26,256 bases of DNA, from assembly GCA_049509915.1 (NCBI GenBank), contig JBEKZL010000072.1, positions 1 to 26,256 of the forward strand, written 5' to 3'. The DNA is from JBEKYD01 sp049509915 (GTDB lineage Bacteria; Acidobacteriota; Terriglobia; Bryobacterales; Bryobacteraceae). The translations under genes and the position numbers were made by a program. A model generated the notes under the pieces. It was not told the DNA's origin and did no database searches. It saw only the letters and a program-made list of their open reading frames with translations. Below are positions 8,021-15,468 of this stretch, one piece after another; the first letter of the stretch is position 1, and every line of letters starts with the position of its first letter.

Positions 8021-8414
8021 ACACCAACCACAGTATAAAACAAAGCACGGTAAAGTTGTTTTACTTATTTCCTGACAGCCCCTAAAACATACACCCGTCA
8101 ATACGTTTTGTACAGATTTAACGCCGCCTTAGGGTCGCGTTGCGGTCTTGCTGCCTGCTGGCCTGTACGCTTTGGAGGGTGCTACCGGCTTGAGGCGGCT
8201 GCTGTTCGAACAGCGGTAGTGGAGGCGATCTATTCCTTTGAGAACGCGTTCGAACGCTTCTTCCCGAACGTCGACTCACGCATGAAGTTTCTCACTCTTG
8301 TTCTACAAAAGCAGGAAACAGCGGCCCAGGCGTTTCCCGCCGCATTCATGCTGCGTGATGAGCGTTTCCTCGCGTTACCTGCGCACGAACGGCAGCGACG
8401 CTCGGTCCGAACAG
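8021..8414. other. AT-richer spacer with no recognisable gene
   Basis: 8021-8110 is clearly AT-richer than its surroundings and holds a short hairpin, gtaaa-gttgt-tttac. A plus-strand frame (8108-8530) contains a stretch that looks faintly protein-like (ENAFERFFPNV, MKFLTLVLQKQ), but I recognise nothing and its end is antisense to the transposase fragment. I treat this as mobile-element debris. Confidence 0.45.
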
Positions 8415-8526
8415 CATCCACTGTTTCTGGGCGGCGGTGTCGTTGGGGTGAAGGCGGCGCGCCAGAGCCCAGAGGTGCTGGCGCGCATGAAACAGATCGA
8501 CGATTTGGGCACAGGGCTTCCTATTC
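8415..8526 (-). pseudogene. ISKra4-like transposase fragment
   Basis: The minus strand encodes AQIVDLFHARQHLWALARRL followed by HPNDTAAQKQWM. From memory this closely matches the central segment of ISKra4-type transposases (q-I-V-D-l-y-H-A-r-q-H-L-W-x-L-A-r-x-L-h-P). Only about 35 residues are recognisable. The upstream DGAxWIWN segment and the downstream catalytic segments are absent or frameshifted, so this is a relic. I could not find terminal inverted repeats bounding it. Confidence 0.65.
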
Positions 8527-8603
8527 TTAGCGTATATAGACGCCAAGAATTGCGCAACACCGCAAGGGAACCGATCAATCTTTCACTTTCATGTCGCGCA
8601 CCC

Positions 8604-8650
8604 CAGTAGAACTATACTGTTGTCTTTAATGACACAGTAGAACTATAGAG
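8604..8650 (+). promoter_or_regulatory. palindrome plus 13-bp direct repeats overlapping a sigma70-like promoter
   Basis: Two identical 13-bp copies of cagtagaactata lie at 8604-8616 and 8635-8647. Between and overlapping them is an imperfect palindrome at 8615-8639: arms tactg/cagta and tgtc/gaca around ttaat-rich DNA. A promoter-like pair, TTGTCT (8620-8625) and TATAGA (8644-8649) with an 18-bp gap, overlaps both. The layout resembles an autoregulated toxin-antitoxin operator, and a toxin-like remnant starts directly downstream. It could instead be an end of a lost mobile element. Confidence 0.4.
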
Positions 8651-8865
8651 CATTATCCGCATTACCGGCAGCCCGCCATGCGGAAGCTGTACGAGACTAT
8701 TTCGCCCATCGAGACAAGCGCCCAACCGTGGCCGACCGGGAGCCGAAGAAGGCACCCGAGAAATCTCGCTCCCCCTCCCTTCCCCTCCCCTATGTCGCCG
8801 TCTACCGCGTCAACGAGCGGTAGCGGACGGTTGAAGTCTTACACGGCGCACAGGACCGACCTTAA
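8641..8865 (+). pseudogene. ParE/RelE-family toxin remnant
   Basis: In the frame starting at 8641, an N-terminal segment AEAVRDYFAHRDKRPTVADR resembles the first helices of ParE toxins (d-i-x-x-I-r-D-Y-I-a-x-d-n-P-x-A-A-d-R). The C-terminal segment reads PYVAVYRVNER, a TAG at 8821-8823, then RTVEVLHGAQDRP and TAA at 8863-8865, matching the usual P-Y-v-x-x-Y-R-v ... v-x-V-L-r-V-x-H-G-A-q end. The middle of the protein is missing (Pro/Ser-rich junk instead), so there is an internal deletion as well as the nonsense codon. No start codon or partner antitoxin is visible. Family assignment rests mainly on the C-terminal block. Confidence 0.6.
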
Positions 8866-8869
8866 GTAA

Positions 8870-9088
8870 AGTCGCATTGAGAACATTACCCTGAGCGCCG
8901 ACGAGGATCTGATCGAGCGGGCACGGGCTATTGCACGCGAGTAGCGCAGAAGGCTGAACGAGGCATTCCGCGAATGGCTGGCGCAATTCGCCCGGAGCGC
9001 GGGAGACGGCCAGGGATTCGATGCGCTGATTGAGCCGCTTCGAACACGTCGATGCAGGCCGACACTTCGGCAGGAACGAATTGAATGA
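8870..9088 (+). pseudogene. vapB: VapB-type antitoxin remnant
   Basis: The frame at 8870 reads NITLSADEDLIERARAIARE, a TAG at 8942-8944, then LNEAFREWLAQFAR and FDALIEPL, which matches ribbon-helix-helix antitoxins of small VapBC modules common in this phylum. A CAG-to-TAG change would explain the stop. After about 9030 the homology moves to another frame (FEHVDAGRHFGRNELNER, the usual antitoxin tail), showing a frameshift as well. The original ATG is not present at the expected place. No functional product is expected. Confidence 0.7.
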
Positions 9089-9149
9089 GCGGTACATTCT
9101 GGATACAAATATCTTCGTCTATTCGCTCGAGCGAAGCGCCGCCGCAAAA
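9081..9149 (+). pseudogene. vapC: VapC (PIN-domain) toxin N-terminal remnant
   Basis: Reads RYILDTNIFVYSLERSAAAK, the first strand of a PIN-domain ribonuclease with its first catalytic Asp (LDTN). The natural ATG at 9085 is out of frame by one base, so the start region carries an indel. Homology ends after about 20 residues; the other acidic residues of the active site are gone. It follows the antitoxin remnant with the overlapping spacing typical of vapBC operons. The rest has been lost up to the fliJ end at 9215. Confidence 0.7.
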
Positions 9150-9214
9150 TGCGGGCTCTCAAAGCCTGATGGAGGCCGAAAACATCGGCGAAAAATCGCC
9201 GCCGCTATCGAGAT

Positions 9215-9673
9215 CTACCGGGTCCGGCTTTCCGCCCGGCGGCGTTCGGTCCACTGGGCCAGATAATTCTCCGCGGCGGTCTGCTCGATCTCCGCGTTGC
9301 TGGCATGTATCCATTCAACCCGGCGATGCTGCCTCAACCGCTCCAGCAGGCGGCACCGCCGCCGCGCTTCGAGTAACACGGCTTCGAGCTCGGCCAGCTT
9401 TCGCCCTTCTTCGGCGCACCGCTTGGCGAGTTGTTGGCGGCGCGCGTCCACGTACTCCCGGAAGGCCCCCAGCGCAGCCAGATCGCTACCGTTCAGATTG
9501 GGATCGGCACGAACCTCGGCCTCGGCGGCGGACCGCTGTTCGGCCAGCAGCGCGCGCTCGCGATCAAGTTCCGCCAGTGTTCCCAGTTGGCGGCGGAAGC
9601 GGCCGTCGGCGAGTTCCAACTCGGTTTGCCGCCATTCCAGCACGCGGGCCAGCCTAAATTCGAAGGATTTCAC
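9215..9673 (-). CDS. fliJ: flagellar export chaperone/regulator FliJ
   Basis: A 152-residue protein, almost wholly Arg/Glu/Ala/Leu-rich coiled coil, which is the normal size and character of FliJ. The family is poorly conserved; position directly after fliI is the strongest support. FliJ is a soluble stalk-like partner of the FliI ATPase ring and FlhA in flagellar type III export. It starts with GTG at 9673, overlapping the fliI stop by 4 nt (GTGA), which implies translational coupling. It is the last gene of the operon in this window; about 65 nt downstream the toxin-antitoxin debris begins. Confidence 0.85.
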   Translation of the reverse strand: MKSFEFRLARVLEWRQTELELADGRFRRQLGTLAELDRERALLAEQRSAAEAEVRADPNLNGSDLAALGAFREYVDARRQQLAKRCAEEGRKLAELEAVLLEARRRCRLLERLRQHRRVEWIHASNAEIEQTAAENYLAQWTERRRAESRTR

Positions 9674-11025
9674 GATTTTCGCGCTCCGACGGGCAGTTTC
9701 GCGGCGCCATCCAAACGGTTCGCCAGCTCTTCCAGGCCGTGCAGCGTTTCCGGAAGGGCGGCATGGGTGGCGTGGTCCTGCCGCAGGAAATCGAGCAGGG
9801 CAGGACGCTGCTGGACACTGGCATCGAGGACCGGGTTCGAGCCGGCTGCATAGGCGCCGAGTTGGATCAGGTCCTCGGCGTCGCGATATGCCGCCAGCGC
9901 CGCGCGCACCTTGCCCGCAGCCTGCTTCTGCGCCGGCGAAGCCAGCGCGCCGGTGAGACGGCTGACCGATTCCAGCACGTCGATGGCCGGGTAGTGGCCC
10001 TGCGCCGCCAGCTTGCGCGACAGAATGATGTGGCCGTCCAGAATCGCGCGGACCGCGTCGCAGATCGGCTCATTGAAATCGTCACCCTCCACCAGCACGG
10101 TGAAGAAGCCGGTAATCGAGCCGCGGTGAAAATTGCCGGCGCGCTCCAGTACCTTGGGCAGAAGCTGAAAAACCGAAGGCGTATATCCCTTCTGGCTGGG
10201 TGGTTCGCCGGCCGCCAGGCCGATCTCGCGTTGCGCCATCGCCAACCGCGTCACCGAGTCCATTACCAGCAGCACGCTGGCCCCCTGGTCGCGGAAATAT
10301 TCGGCCACGGCCAACGCTACGAAACAGGCGCGGACGCGCAGCGGGGCCGGACGCTCGCTGGTGGCACACACCACCACCGATCGTTTGCGGCCTTCCGGCC
10401 CGAGTTCGTTCTCGAGAAAGCCGCGCACTTCGCGGTTGCGCTCGCCGATCATCCCGATCACGGTGACGTCCGCCGAGTTCTGGCGCGACATGGCGCCCAG
10501 CAGCGTGCTCTTGCCCACTCCGCTGCCGCCGAAAATTCCGATGCGCTGCCCTTTGCCGCAAGGCAGAAGGCTATCGATGGCTCGTATACCGGTGACCAGC
10601 GGCTGGGAAATGTGCTCGCGGTCCAGCGGATTGCCGGGGGTGCCATACAAGCTGTAGGTATCCGCCGCGGCAACCGGCGGCCCGCCATCGATGGGCTTGC
10701 CGAAACCGTCGATGACCCGTCCCAGCAGGGCGGAGCCGACGGAAACGCGGGCCTGTTCGGCGCGCGCCACCACGGTGCAGCCCAACTGAAGGCCGTCGGT
10801 TTCCTCCAGCGGCATGGATAGAACCCGGCCGTCCCGAAAGCCGATCACCTGCGTACGCACCCGCCGGCCGGCGCCGATCTCGATCTCGCAGAAGTCGCCG
10901 ATACCCGCCCGCGGGCCGCGTGACTCGATCAGCATGCCGACGACTTCGGTCACCGTGCCGGTCCATCGCATCGCATTCAGGCGCTCCAGATCCTGGCCAT
11001 ATCCGGCGAGCGAAATCCGCTCCAT
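9670..11025 (-). CDS. fliI: flagellum-specific export ATPase FliI
   Basis: A 451-residue F1-beta-like ATPase that energises flagellar protein export at the cytoplasmic base. Walker A GGSGVGKST lies at residues 166-174, the GERNREVRGF block at about 194-203 (the family more often has GERGREV), and Walker B VLLVMD at 251-256. Substrate-loop signatures AAGEPPSQKGYTPSVF and GSITGFFTVLVEGDD are present, and length is normal. The N-terminus is slightly different from enterobacterial FliI but has the usual beta-barrel domain. The ATG at 11025 shares one base with the fliH stop (TGATG), so the two are coupled. Confidence 0.97.
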   Translation of the reverse strand: MERISLAGYGQDLERLNAMRWTGTVTEVVGMLIESRGPRAGIGDFCEIEIGAGRRVRTQVIGFRDGRVLSMPLEETDGLQLGCTVVARAEQARVSVGSALLGRVIDGFGKPIDGGPPVAAADTYSLYGTPGNPLDREHISQPLVTGIRAIDSLLPCGKGQRIGIFGGSGVGKSTLLGAMSRQNSADVTVIGMIGERNREVRGFLENELGPEGRKRSVVVCATSERPAPLRVRACFVALAVAEYFRDQGASVLLVMDSVTRLAMAQREIGLAAGEPPSQKGYTPSVFQLLPKVLERAGNFHRGSITGFFTVLVEGDDFNEPICDAVRAILDGHIILSRKLAAQGHYPAIDVLESVSRLTGALASPAQKQAAGKVRAALAAYRDAEDLIQLGAYAAGSNPVLDASVQQRPALLDFLRQDHATHAALPETLHGLEELANRLDGAAKLPVGARKS

Positions 11026-11708
11026 CAGCCCTGCCTCCGGAGGCGGTCGGCCAAGCCCCGCTCGATCTCTTCGAGTTGCGTATCGACGGAGGCGTCCAGG
11101 CTCCCGCGTTCGGTTTCAAACACGACAGAGCCCAGTTCCCGCGCCGCGTCCGGAACCACCTCGACCGCTCCGCCGGAACTGGTACGCCGCAGGCAGGCGC
11201 TCACCTCGGTGGCGTGCGCCGGATGCACGCGGACCCGGCTGATCTCCTGCCCGTCCAGCTTTTCCAGAGCGGCCATCGCCACCCCGCGAATGGCTTCCGC
11301 ATCCACCGACAGCTCGCGCCGCAACACCCGCCGCGCCACGGCCAACGCCAGCGTTACCAGATCGGCTTCGGCGTCGTGCCGCAAGCGGCTGCGCAAGCCG
11401 GCCAGATCCTCGATGCTGCGCGTGAGCCGTTCCATCACCGGCTGCACTTGTTGCGCGGCCTGGTTGCGGCCCTGCTCCCTTCCCTGCTCCCTTCCCTGCT
11501 CCCGGCCTTCGACAAACCCATCATCGTGCGCCTGGCGTACCCGTTCCTCCGTTTGCCTGGCGAGCTCCGGATCCGGTTCACTGTGGGTCACTTCTGCGGG
11601 TGTTGCTTCGGCGGGCGCTCGCGCAGCGGGCTCGTCCACCGCGGCCATGTCGCGCCAGGCCAGGGGTGAGACCTCGCCGATGCCGGTAGCCAGCACCTTA
11701 GCTCGCAT
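11025..11708 (-). CDS. fliH: flagellar assembly protein FliH
   Basis: Negative regulator and tether of FliI in the export apparatus. The protein shows a Glu/Ala-rich N-terminal part, a Gly-Arg-Glu-Gln repeat block (GREQ units) and a C-terminal helical domain ending before fliI, as in FliH. I chose ATG 11708 (MRAKVLATG...VSPLAWRDM), which resembles FliH N-termini and has GGAAAG 10 nt upstream; an in-frame ATG at 11738 would add ten residues but lacks a ribosome site. The fliG-fliH spacer (11709-11833) holds no visible gene. Confidence 0.9.
   Translation of the reverse strand: MRAKVLATGIGEVSPLAWRDMAAVDEPAARAPAEATPAEVTHSEPDPELARQTEERVRQAHDDGFVEGREQGREQGREQGRNQAAQQVQPVMERLTRSIEDLAGLRSRLRHDAEADLVTLALAVARRVLRRELSVDAEAIRGVAMAALEKLDGQEISRVRVHPAHATEVSACLRRTSSGGAVEVVPDAARELGSVVFETERGSLDASVDTQLEEIERGLADRLRRQG
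11470..11505 (-). repeat. 12-nt tandem repeat inside fliH (GREQ units)
   Basis: Three tandem units of ccctgctccctt (plus strand); the first two are identical and the third differs at the last two bases. They encode Gly-Arg-Glu-Gln units, giving the GxxxG-type periodicity known in FliH proteins. Slippage here would change repeat number without a frameshift. Confidence 0.85.
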
Positions 11709-11833
11709 GGATGCATCGCTTTCCGCAGTACCGCGCATCGACGCCGTGTCTCAGGCCGGGACAGAGGGCATCCAGCCCGTCCGGGCCCCGTGGCGCGGAT
11801 GGCGCGGCGTCGGAATCCAGCCGCAACGGGAGG

Positions 11834-12874
11834 CTAGACCACATATTGCTCTCCCACCGCGCCCTTGAGGCTCAATACGCCGTCCGATTCGAGTTGCCGC
11901 ACGACGGCTATGATCTGCTGTTGCGAAGCTTCGACTTCCTTGATCTTGATGGGACCGAGCGCATCCATATCCTCTCGCAGCATGTCCGCGCCACGCTGCG
12001 ACATGCAACCCAACATGTGATTCCGCAGTTGCTCGCTGGTGCCCTTCAGTGCCACCGTCAACAGCTTGCGGTCTACCTTGGCCAGCACCTCCTTGAGGCC
12101 CAACTGATCGATCAGCAGCAGATCCTCGAAGACGAACATCAGGTGCCGGATGGTTTGCGCGACGTTGTTATCCTGCTGTTCGATACTCTCGATTATGCCG
12201 CGGCTGGTAATGGAATCGATACGATTGAGAATTTCGGCGACGGCGCGCACTCCGCCGTAGGATTCGCGGCTCACCTCTCCCAAAGCCTGGAGCTTCTGTC
12301 CGATGACACCGGCGATCTTGGTGATGATGTCCGGCGAGATCTGGTCGAGGCTGGCCATCCGCTGGGCCACGTCGGCGCGCATGCCCGGCGGCAGAGACAT
12401 GAGCAGGGCGGCGGCCTGCGGCACGTTGAGGTGGCAAAGCACCAGAGCAATGGTCTGGGGATGCTCGTTATGAATGAATTTGGCCAGTTGCTGCGGGTCG
12501 GTTTTCTGGATGGCGTCAAACGAGACGGCTTCGGCGCCCAGCGCTTTGGTCAGGCGCTCCATCATGCGCTTAGCCACATCCGGGGTGAAGGCGTTGAGAA
12601 GCAGCTTCCGCGCCACCTCCAGGCCGCCGCGCGCCACGTAATCGCCGGCCGTGGAAAGGTGATGGAACTCGTTGAGGACTCCCTCCGCCTGTTCGGCCGA
12701 AATGGCGGTTACTTTGGCGATTTCTTTGGTCAGCTTCTGTACGTCGTCGTCGGAAAGCTGCGGCAGCAGAGCGGCGCTGGCCTGCTCGCCTAGGACGATC
12801 ATGAGCATCGCCGCCTTGCGCAGGCTGCTTGGTTTTTCGTTCTCGGCCTTGGTTGCGGAGGCGTTCAAGATCAT
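11834..12874 (-). CDS. fliG: flagellar motor switch protein FliG
   Basis: A 346-residue protein of normal length. FliG sits on the cytoplasmic face of the MS ring and couples stator movement to rotation. Visible landmarks are the N-terminal FliF-binding domain (about 15-100), the conserved EHPQT motif at 137-141 in the middle domain, MFVFEDLL at 246-253, and a C-terminal torque domain with the charged helix region around 281-303 (EQLRNHMLGCMSQRGADMLR). Start ATG 12874 follows the fliF stop by 21 nt. A GAGGAGAGG overlapping the fliF stop is about 30 nt upstream, rather far for a ribosome site. Confidence 0.97.
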   Translation of the reverse strand: MILNASATKAENEKPSSLRKAAMLMIVLGEQASAALLPQLSDDDVQKLTKEIAKVTAISAEQAEGVLNEFHHLSTAGDYVARGGLEVARKLLLNAFTPDVAKRMMERLTKALGAEAVSFDAIQKTDPQQLAKFIHNEHPQTIALVLCHLNVPQAAALLMSLPPGMRADVAQRMASLDQISPDIITKIAGVIGQKLQALGEVSRESYGGVRAVAEILNRIDSITSRGIIESIEQQDNNVAQTIRHLMFVFEDLLLIDQLGLKEVLAKVDRKLLTVALKGTSEQLRNHMLGCMSQRGADMLREDMDALGPIKIKEVEASQQQIIAVVRQLESDGVLSLKGAVGEQYVV

Positions 12875-12895
12875 GGCAAGTCTCGCAGAAAGGGT

Positions 12896-14590
12896 TTACC
12901 TCTCCTCCTCGCGGATCCAGCTCCTCAAAATTTGTACGCTGATCTCGGGCTGAATTTCGATCTTTTCGCGGAGGTGTTTGGCCAGGATCTCGGCTTTCTT
13001 CGTGATGACCGGCGTCAGTTTGAGTGATTCCATTACCTTCGCGTCCATCTTTTTCTGCAGGGCGTCGCGCTCGGCCAGTTTGGCCTCGAGTTGGTTATTG
13101 GGATCGGGGGTGCCCGGCTCCAGGGCGGACGGAGCGCCCCCCTCAATGGAGGCCGGTGTGCTCGCGGTTGCTTTGGCATGCTTCTGACGGCGGCCGAGCA
13201 ACTGTACCAACCCGATCGCCATAGCCAGGATTACGGCCAAACCCACACCCACCGCGATCCACAGAACCTTGCGATCCTGCGGCAACGAGATTACGAAGGG
13301 CACTTTCTGAGGGGCTTTGGACGGCCGCTCCACCGGCTCCGGTGGCGGCTCTCGCTGGAGGGTGGATTCAAAAGCCAGGGTGTCGACGACGATCTGGTCG
13401 CCGCGCTCCTGGCTGAAGCCGGCGACGCCGGCCACCACGTCGTGAATCACCTTCAGTTTATCAGCGGAGGGCGGCACCAGCACCCGCTGATAGCCATTCT
13501 TGCCCCTCACCCAGGAAACATCCTGATCCACCAGCACCGCCACCGAAAGCCGGCGAACCGAACCCGACGGCTGGCGGGTCTTCTTGACCGTGCGGCTGGA
13601 TTGGTAGGTGATGTTTTCGGTGACGCGCGAAACCCGCGTGCTACCGTTGGCGGGACGCGACGTGGGCCGTGGCAGATTGGAGGCCGTTCCCGGAACTCCG
13701 CTCACCGTAGGGGTGCCGGAAACGTCTTCGCTGCGTTGGGAACTGAGCATCACCGAACGTGCCGGGTCGAACAACTCCTCGCTCTGCTCGGCAGCCGACA
13801 GATCGAACTCCAGGGAAACTCCGGCGCGAAAGCGATCCGCTCCCAGCAGCGGCTCCAGCGTGGCATTGACTTTGGAGAGCAGGTCCAGCTCGGCTTTGCG
13901 GCGATACTCCAGCGCCTCCTCGCGGCCCTCCGCCCCGTCCGGGTCGTCCGGCTTGCGGGGGTGGCCCAGGAGGTTGCCATGCATGTCGATTACCGAGACC
14001 TGATCCGGCGTCAATCCTTCCACCGCGCTGGCGATCAGATGATCGATGGCCAGCACATTGCGCGGATTCAGGTGCATGCCAGAGCGCAACTTGACCAGCA
14101 CGCTGGCTTTGGCCGGCTGTTGCTCCTCGACAAACACGGAGTCCTTGGGAAAAGTGATGTGTACGCGGGCCTGCTCGACCTCCGCCAGGGACATGACGGA
14201 CCGTTCCAGTTCCCCTTCCACGGCCCTTCGGTAGTTGACGTGTTCGGCGAATTCGGTGGCGCCCAGGTTGGCTTTGTCGAAGAGCTCGAAGCCGATCCTG
14301 CCAGTCTTCGGCAACCCCTCGGCCGCCATGGTGAGCCGCAACTCGGCCAGTTTGGCGGAGGGCACCAGCACACTGCCCCCGGACTCCGGCAAACGGTAGT
14401 CCACGCCGGCCTCGCGCAACTTCTGCACAATGGCGGCGGCGTCCTCCGGCGGCAGCGACGTATACAGGGGCTTGAAATCGGACTCGTGCTGCCGGTGTAC
14501 CAGCGCCCACAAGCCGATTGCCGCCAGCGCAGCCACCGTGGCAATGGTCAGACGCTGCCGAAGGGAAAGGTTGGCCAGTAACTTTTTCAT
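12896..14590 (-). CDS. fliF: flagellar MS-ring protein FliF
   Basis: A 564-residue inner-membrane ring protein. Residues 14-32 form the first membrane helix (TIATVAALAAIGLWALV) and about 444-465 the second (VLWIAVGVGLAVILAMAIGL), enclosing the periplasmic YscJ/FliF-type domains (SLPPEDAAAIVQKLREAGV, KASVLVKLRSG, SAVEGLTPDQVSVID). The cytoplasmic tail ends in ISVQILRSWIREEER, the FliG-binding end. Length and ring-building motifs are normal. It starts at ATG 14590; the 103-nt gap from fliE contains two hairpins, described separately. Confidence 0.97.
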   Translation of the reverse strand: MKKLLANLSLRQRLTIATVAALAAIGLWALVHRQHESDFKPLYTSLPPEDAAAIVQKLREAGVDYRLPESGGSVLVPSAKLAELRLTMAAEGLPKTGRIGFELFDKANLGATEFAEHVNYRRAVEGELERSVMSLAEVEQARVHITFPKDSVFVEEQQPAKASVLVKLRSGMHLNPRNVLAIDHLIASAVEGLTPDQVSVIDMHGNLLGHPRKPDDPDGAEGREEALEYRRKAELDLLSKVNATLEPLLGADRFRAGVSLEFDLSAAEQSEELFDPARSVMLSSQRSEDVSGTPTVSGVPGTASNLPRPTSRPANGSTRVSRVTENITYQSSRTVKKTRQPSGSVRRLSVAVLVDQDVSWVRGKNGYQRVLVPPSADKLKVIHDVVAGVAGFSQERGDQIVVDTLAFESTLQREPPPEPVERPSKAPQKVPFVISLPQDRKVLWIAVGVGLAVILAMAIGLVQLLGRRQKHAKATASTPASIEGGAPSALEPGTPDPNNQLEAKLAERDALQKKMDAKVMESLKLTPVITKKAEILAKHLREKIEIQPEISVQILRSWIREEER

Positions 14591-14654
14591 CGAAGTCGGA
14601 TTTCTCGCGCCGCGCCCTGCGACAAAGTAACCATCGGCACAGGGCGGGGAAAAC

Positions 14655-14675
14655 GTGAGGGGCCGACGGCCTCAC
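14655..14675 (-). terminator. hairpin between fliE and fliF (possible attenuator/terminator)
   Basis: On the minus strand gtgagg pairs with cctcac across a GC-rich inner stem with a two-base bulge, followed at once by g-tttt-cccc. The short T-run makes it a weak intrinsic-terminator candidate inside the operon. A second 6-bp inverted pair, gccctg (14614-14619) and cagggc (14640-14645), lies between it and the fliF start. It may instead protect or process the mRNA. Confidence 0.35.
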
Positions 14676-14693
14676 TTGCCAGCCGGCAATACC

Positions 14694-14987
14694 TTAAATC
14701 TGCATTTTCATGACTTCCTGGTACGCATTGATTACCTTGTTTCGAACTTGCAAGAACAGGTCGAAGGCCAATTCCGCCTGGTTGGTAGCCATCACGGCGC
14801 TGTGCAATTCCTCGCCCTCGCCGTTCAGATAGCTCGCCACTGACGCCGAGGCGTTCTGGTTGAGAGCTTCGACGCCGTTTACCGCCTGGGAAAAGACGCC
14901 GGCAAACGCGCCGGATGTGGCGGAGGTGGCCACCGCCGGTAACTCCACTGGCAAGGGCGGAACGATGGGAGGAATTGGGGTAATCAT
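14694..14987 (-). CDS. fliE: flagellar hook-basal body protein FliE
   Basis: A 97-residue protein of the proximal rod that links the MS ring to FlgB. The C-terminal part is typical FliE: AVNGVEALNQNA, AVMATNQAELAFDLFLQVRN and NAYQEVMKMQI at the end. The first 18 residues are Pro-rich (ITPIPPIVPPLPVELP), longer and more Pro-rich than usual. It lies 28 nt after flgC; an AGGAGGAG sits about 20 nt before the ATG, a long spacing. Confidence 0.95.
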   Translation of the reverse strand: MITPIPPIVPPLPVELPAVATSATSGAFAGVFSQAVNGVEALNQNASASVASYLNGEGEELHSAVMATNQAELAFDLFLQVRNKVINAYQEVMKMQI

Positions 14988-15015
14988 AGAAGTTCTTCCC
15001 GCACAGTCTCCTCCT

Positions 15016-15468
15016 TCAACGCAACAGGTCGATCGAGCGCTGGATCATATCTTTCACCGCGCCGATGGCGGCCACATTCGCCTCGTAACCTCGGGACGCG
15101 CTCATCAGGTCTACCATGTCTTCGGCCGGATTCATGCGCGGAAACGCGACATAGCCCTCCGCGTCGGCATCGGGATGTCCGGGCAGATACCGACGTTCGG
15201 GATCCCGCGTATCGGTGACGATCTGGGCCACCCTGACCCCGTTGGCGGAAGTCTCGTCAAGGGAGCCTTCAGACTGTTGGAACAGGACCGAAGCGAAGGG
15301 CGAAGCGACCGTATTGCTCTCGAAAACCGCGTCCTTGCGGCGATACGGACCTCCTTCGGGCGTTCGCGTGGTCTCGGCATTAGCCAGGTTTTCCACCAGC
15401 AGTTCGGCCCGAGTCCGCTGCGCGGACATGCCGGACGCGCTAACCGACAAGGCGGAAAACAGACTCAT
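15016..15468 (-). CDS. flgC: flagellar proximal rod protein FlgC
   Basis: A 150-residue rod protein. The N-terminal rod motif ALSVSASGMSAQRTRAELL followed by NLANAETT and the C-terminal MVDLMSASRGYEANVAAI are diagnostic of FlgC. FlgC is exported through the type III apparatus and polymerises in the periplasmic proximal rod. Its ATG overlaps the flgB stop by 4 nt (ATGA), indicating coupled translation. Confidence 0.97.
   Translation of the reverse strand: MSLFSALSVSASGMSAQRTRAELLVENLANAETTRTPEGGPYRRKDAVFESNTVASPFASVLFQQSEGSLDETSANGVRVAQIVTDTRDPERRYLPGHPDADAEGYVAFPRMNPAEDMVDLMSASRGYEANVAAIGAVKDMIQRSIDLLR

Noticed and set aside
8108..8530. Plus-strand ORF of 140 aa
   Set aside because: Part is antisense to the transposase fragment and the rest has no recognisable motif; kept only as debris.
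9739..10821. Long plus-strand ORF (360 aa) opposite fliI
   Set aside because: It is wholly antisense to a clearly conserved ATPase; the translation is Arg/His/Gln/Gly-rich without motifs, as expected from high third-position GC.
13091..14581. Long plus-strand ORF (496 aa) opposite fliF
   Set aside because: Antisense shadow of an intact MS-ring gene; no domains and skewed composition.
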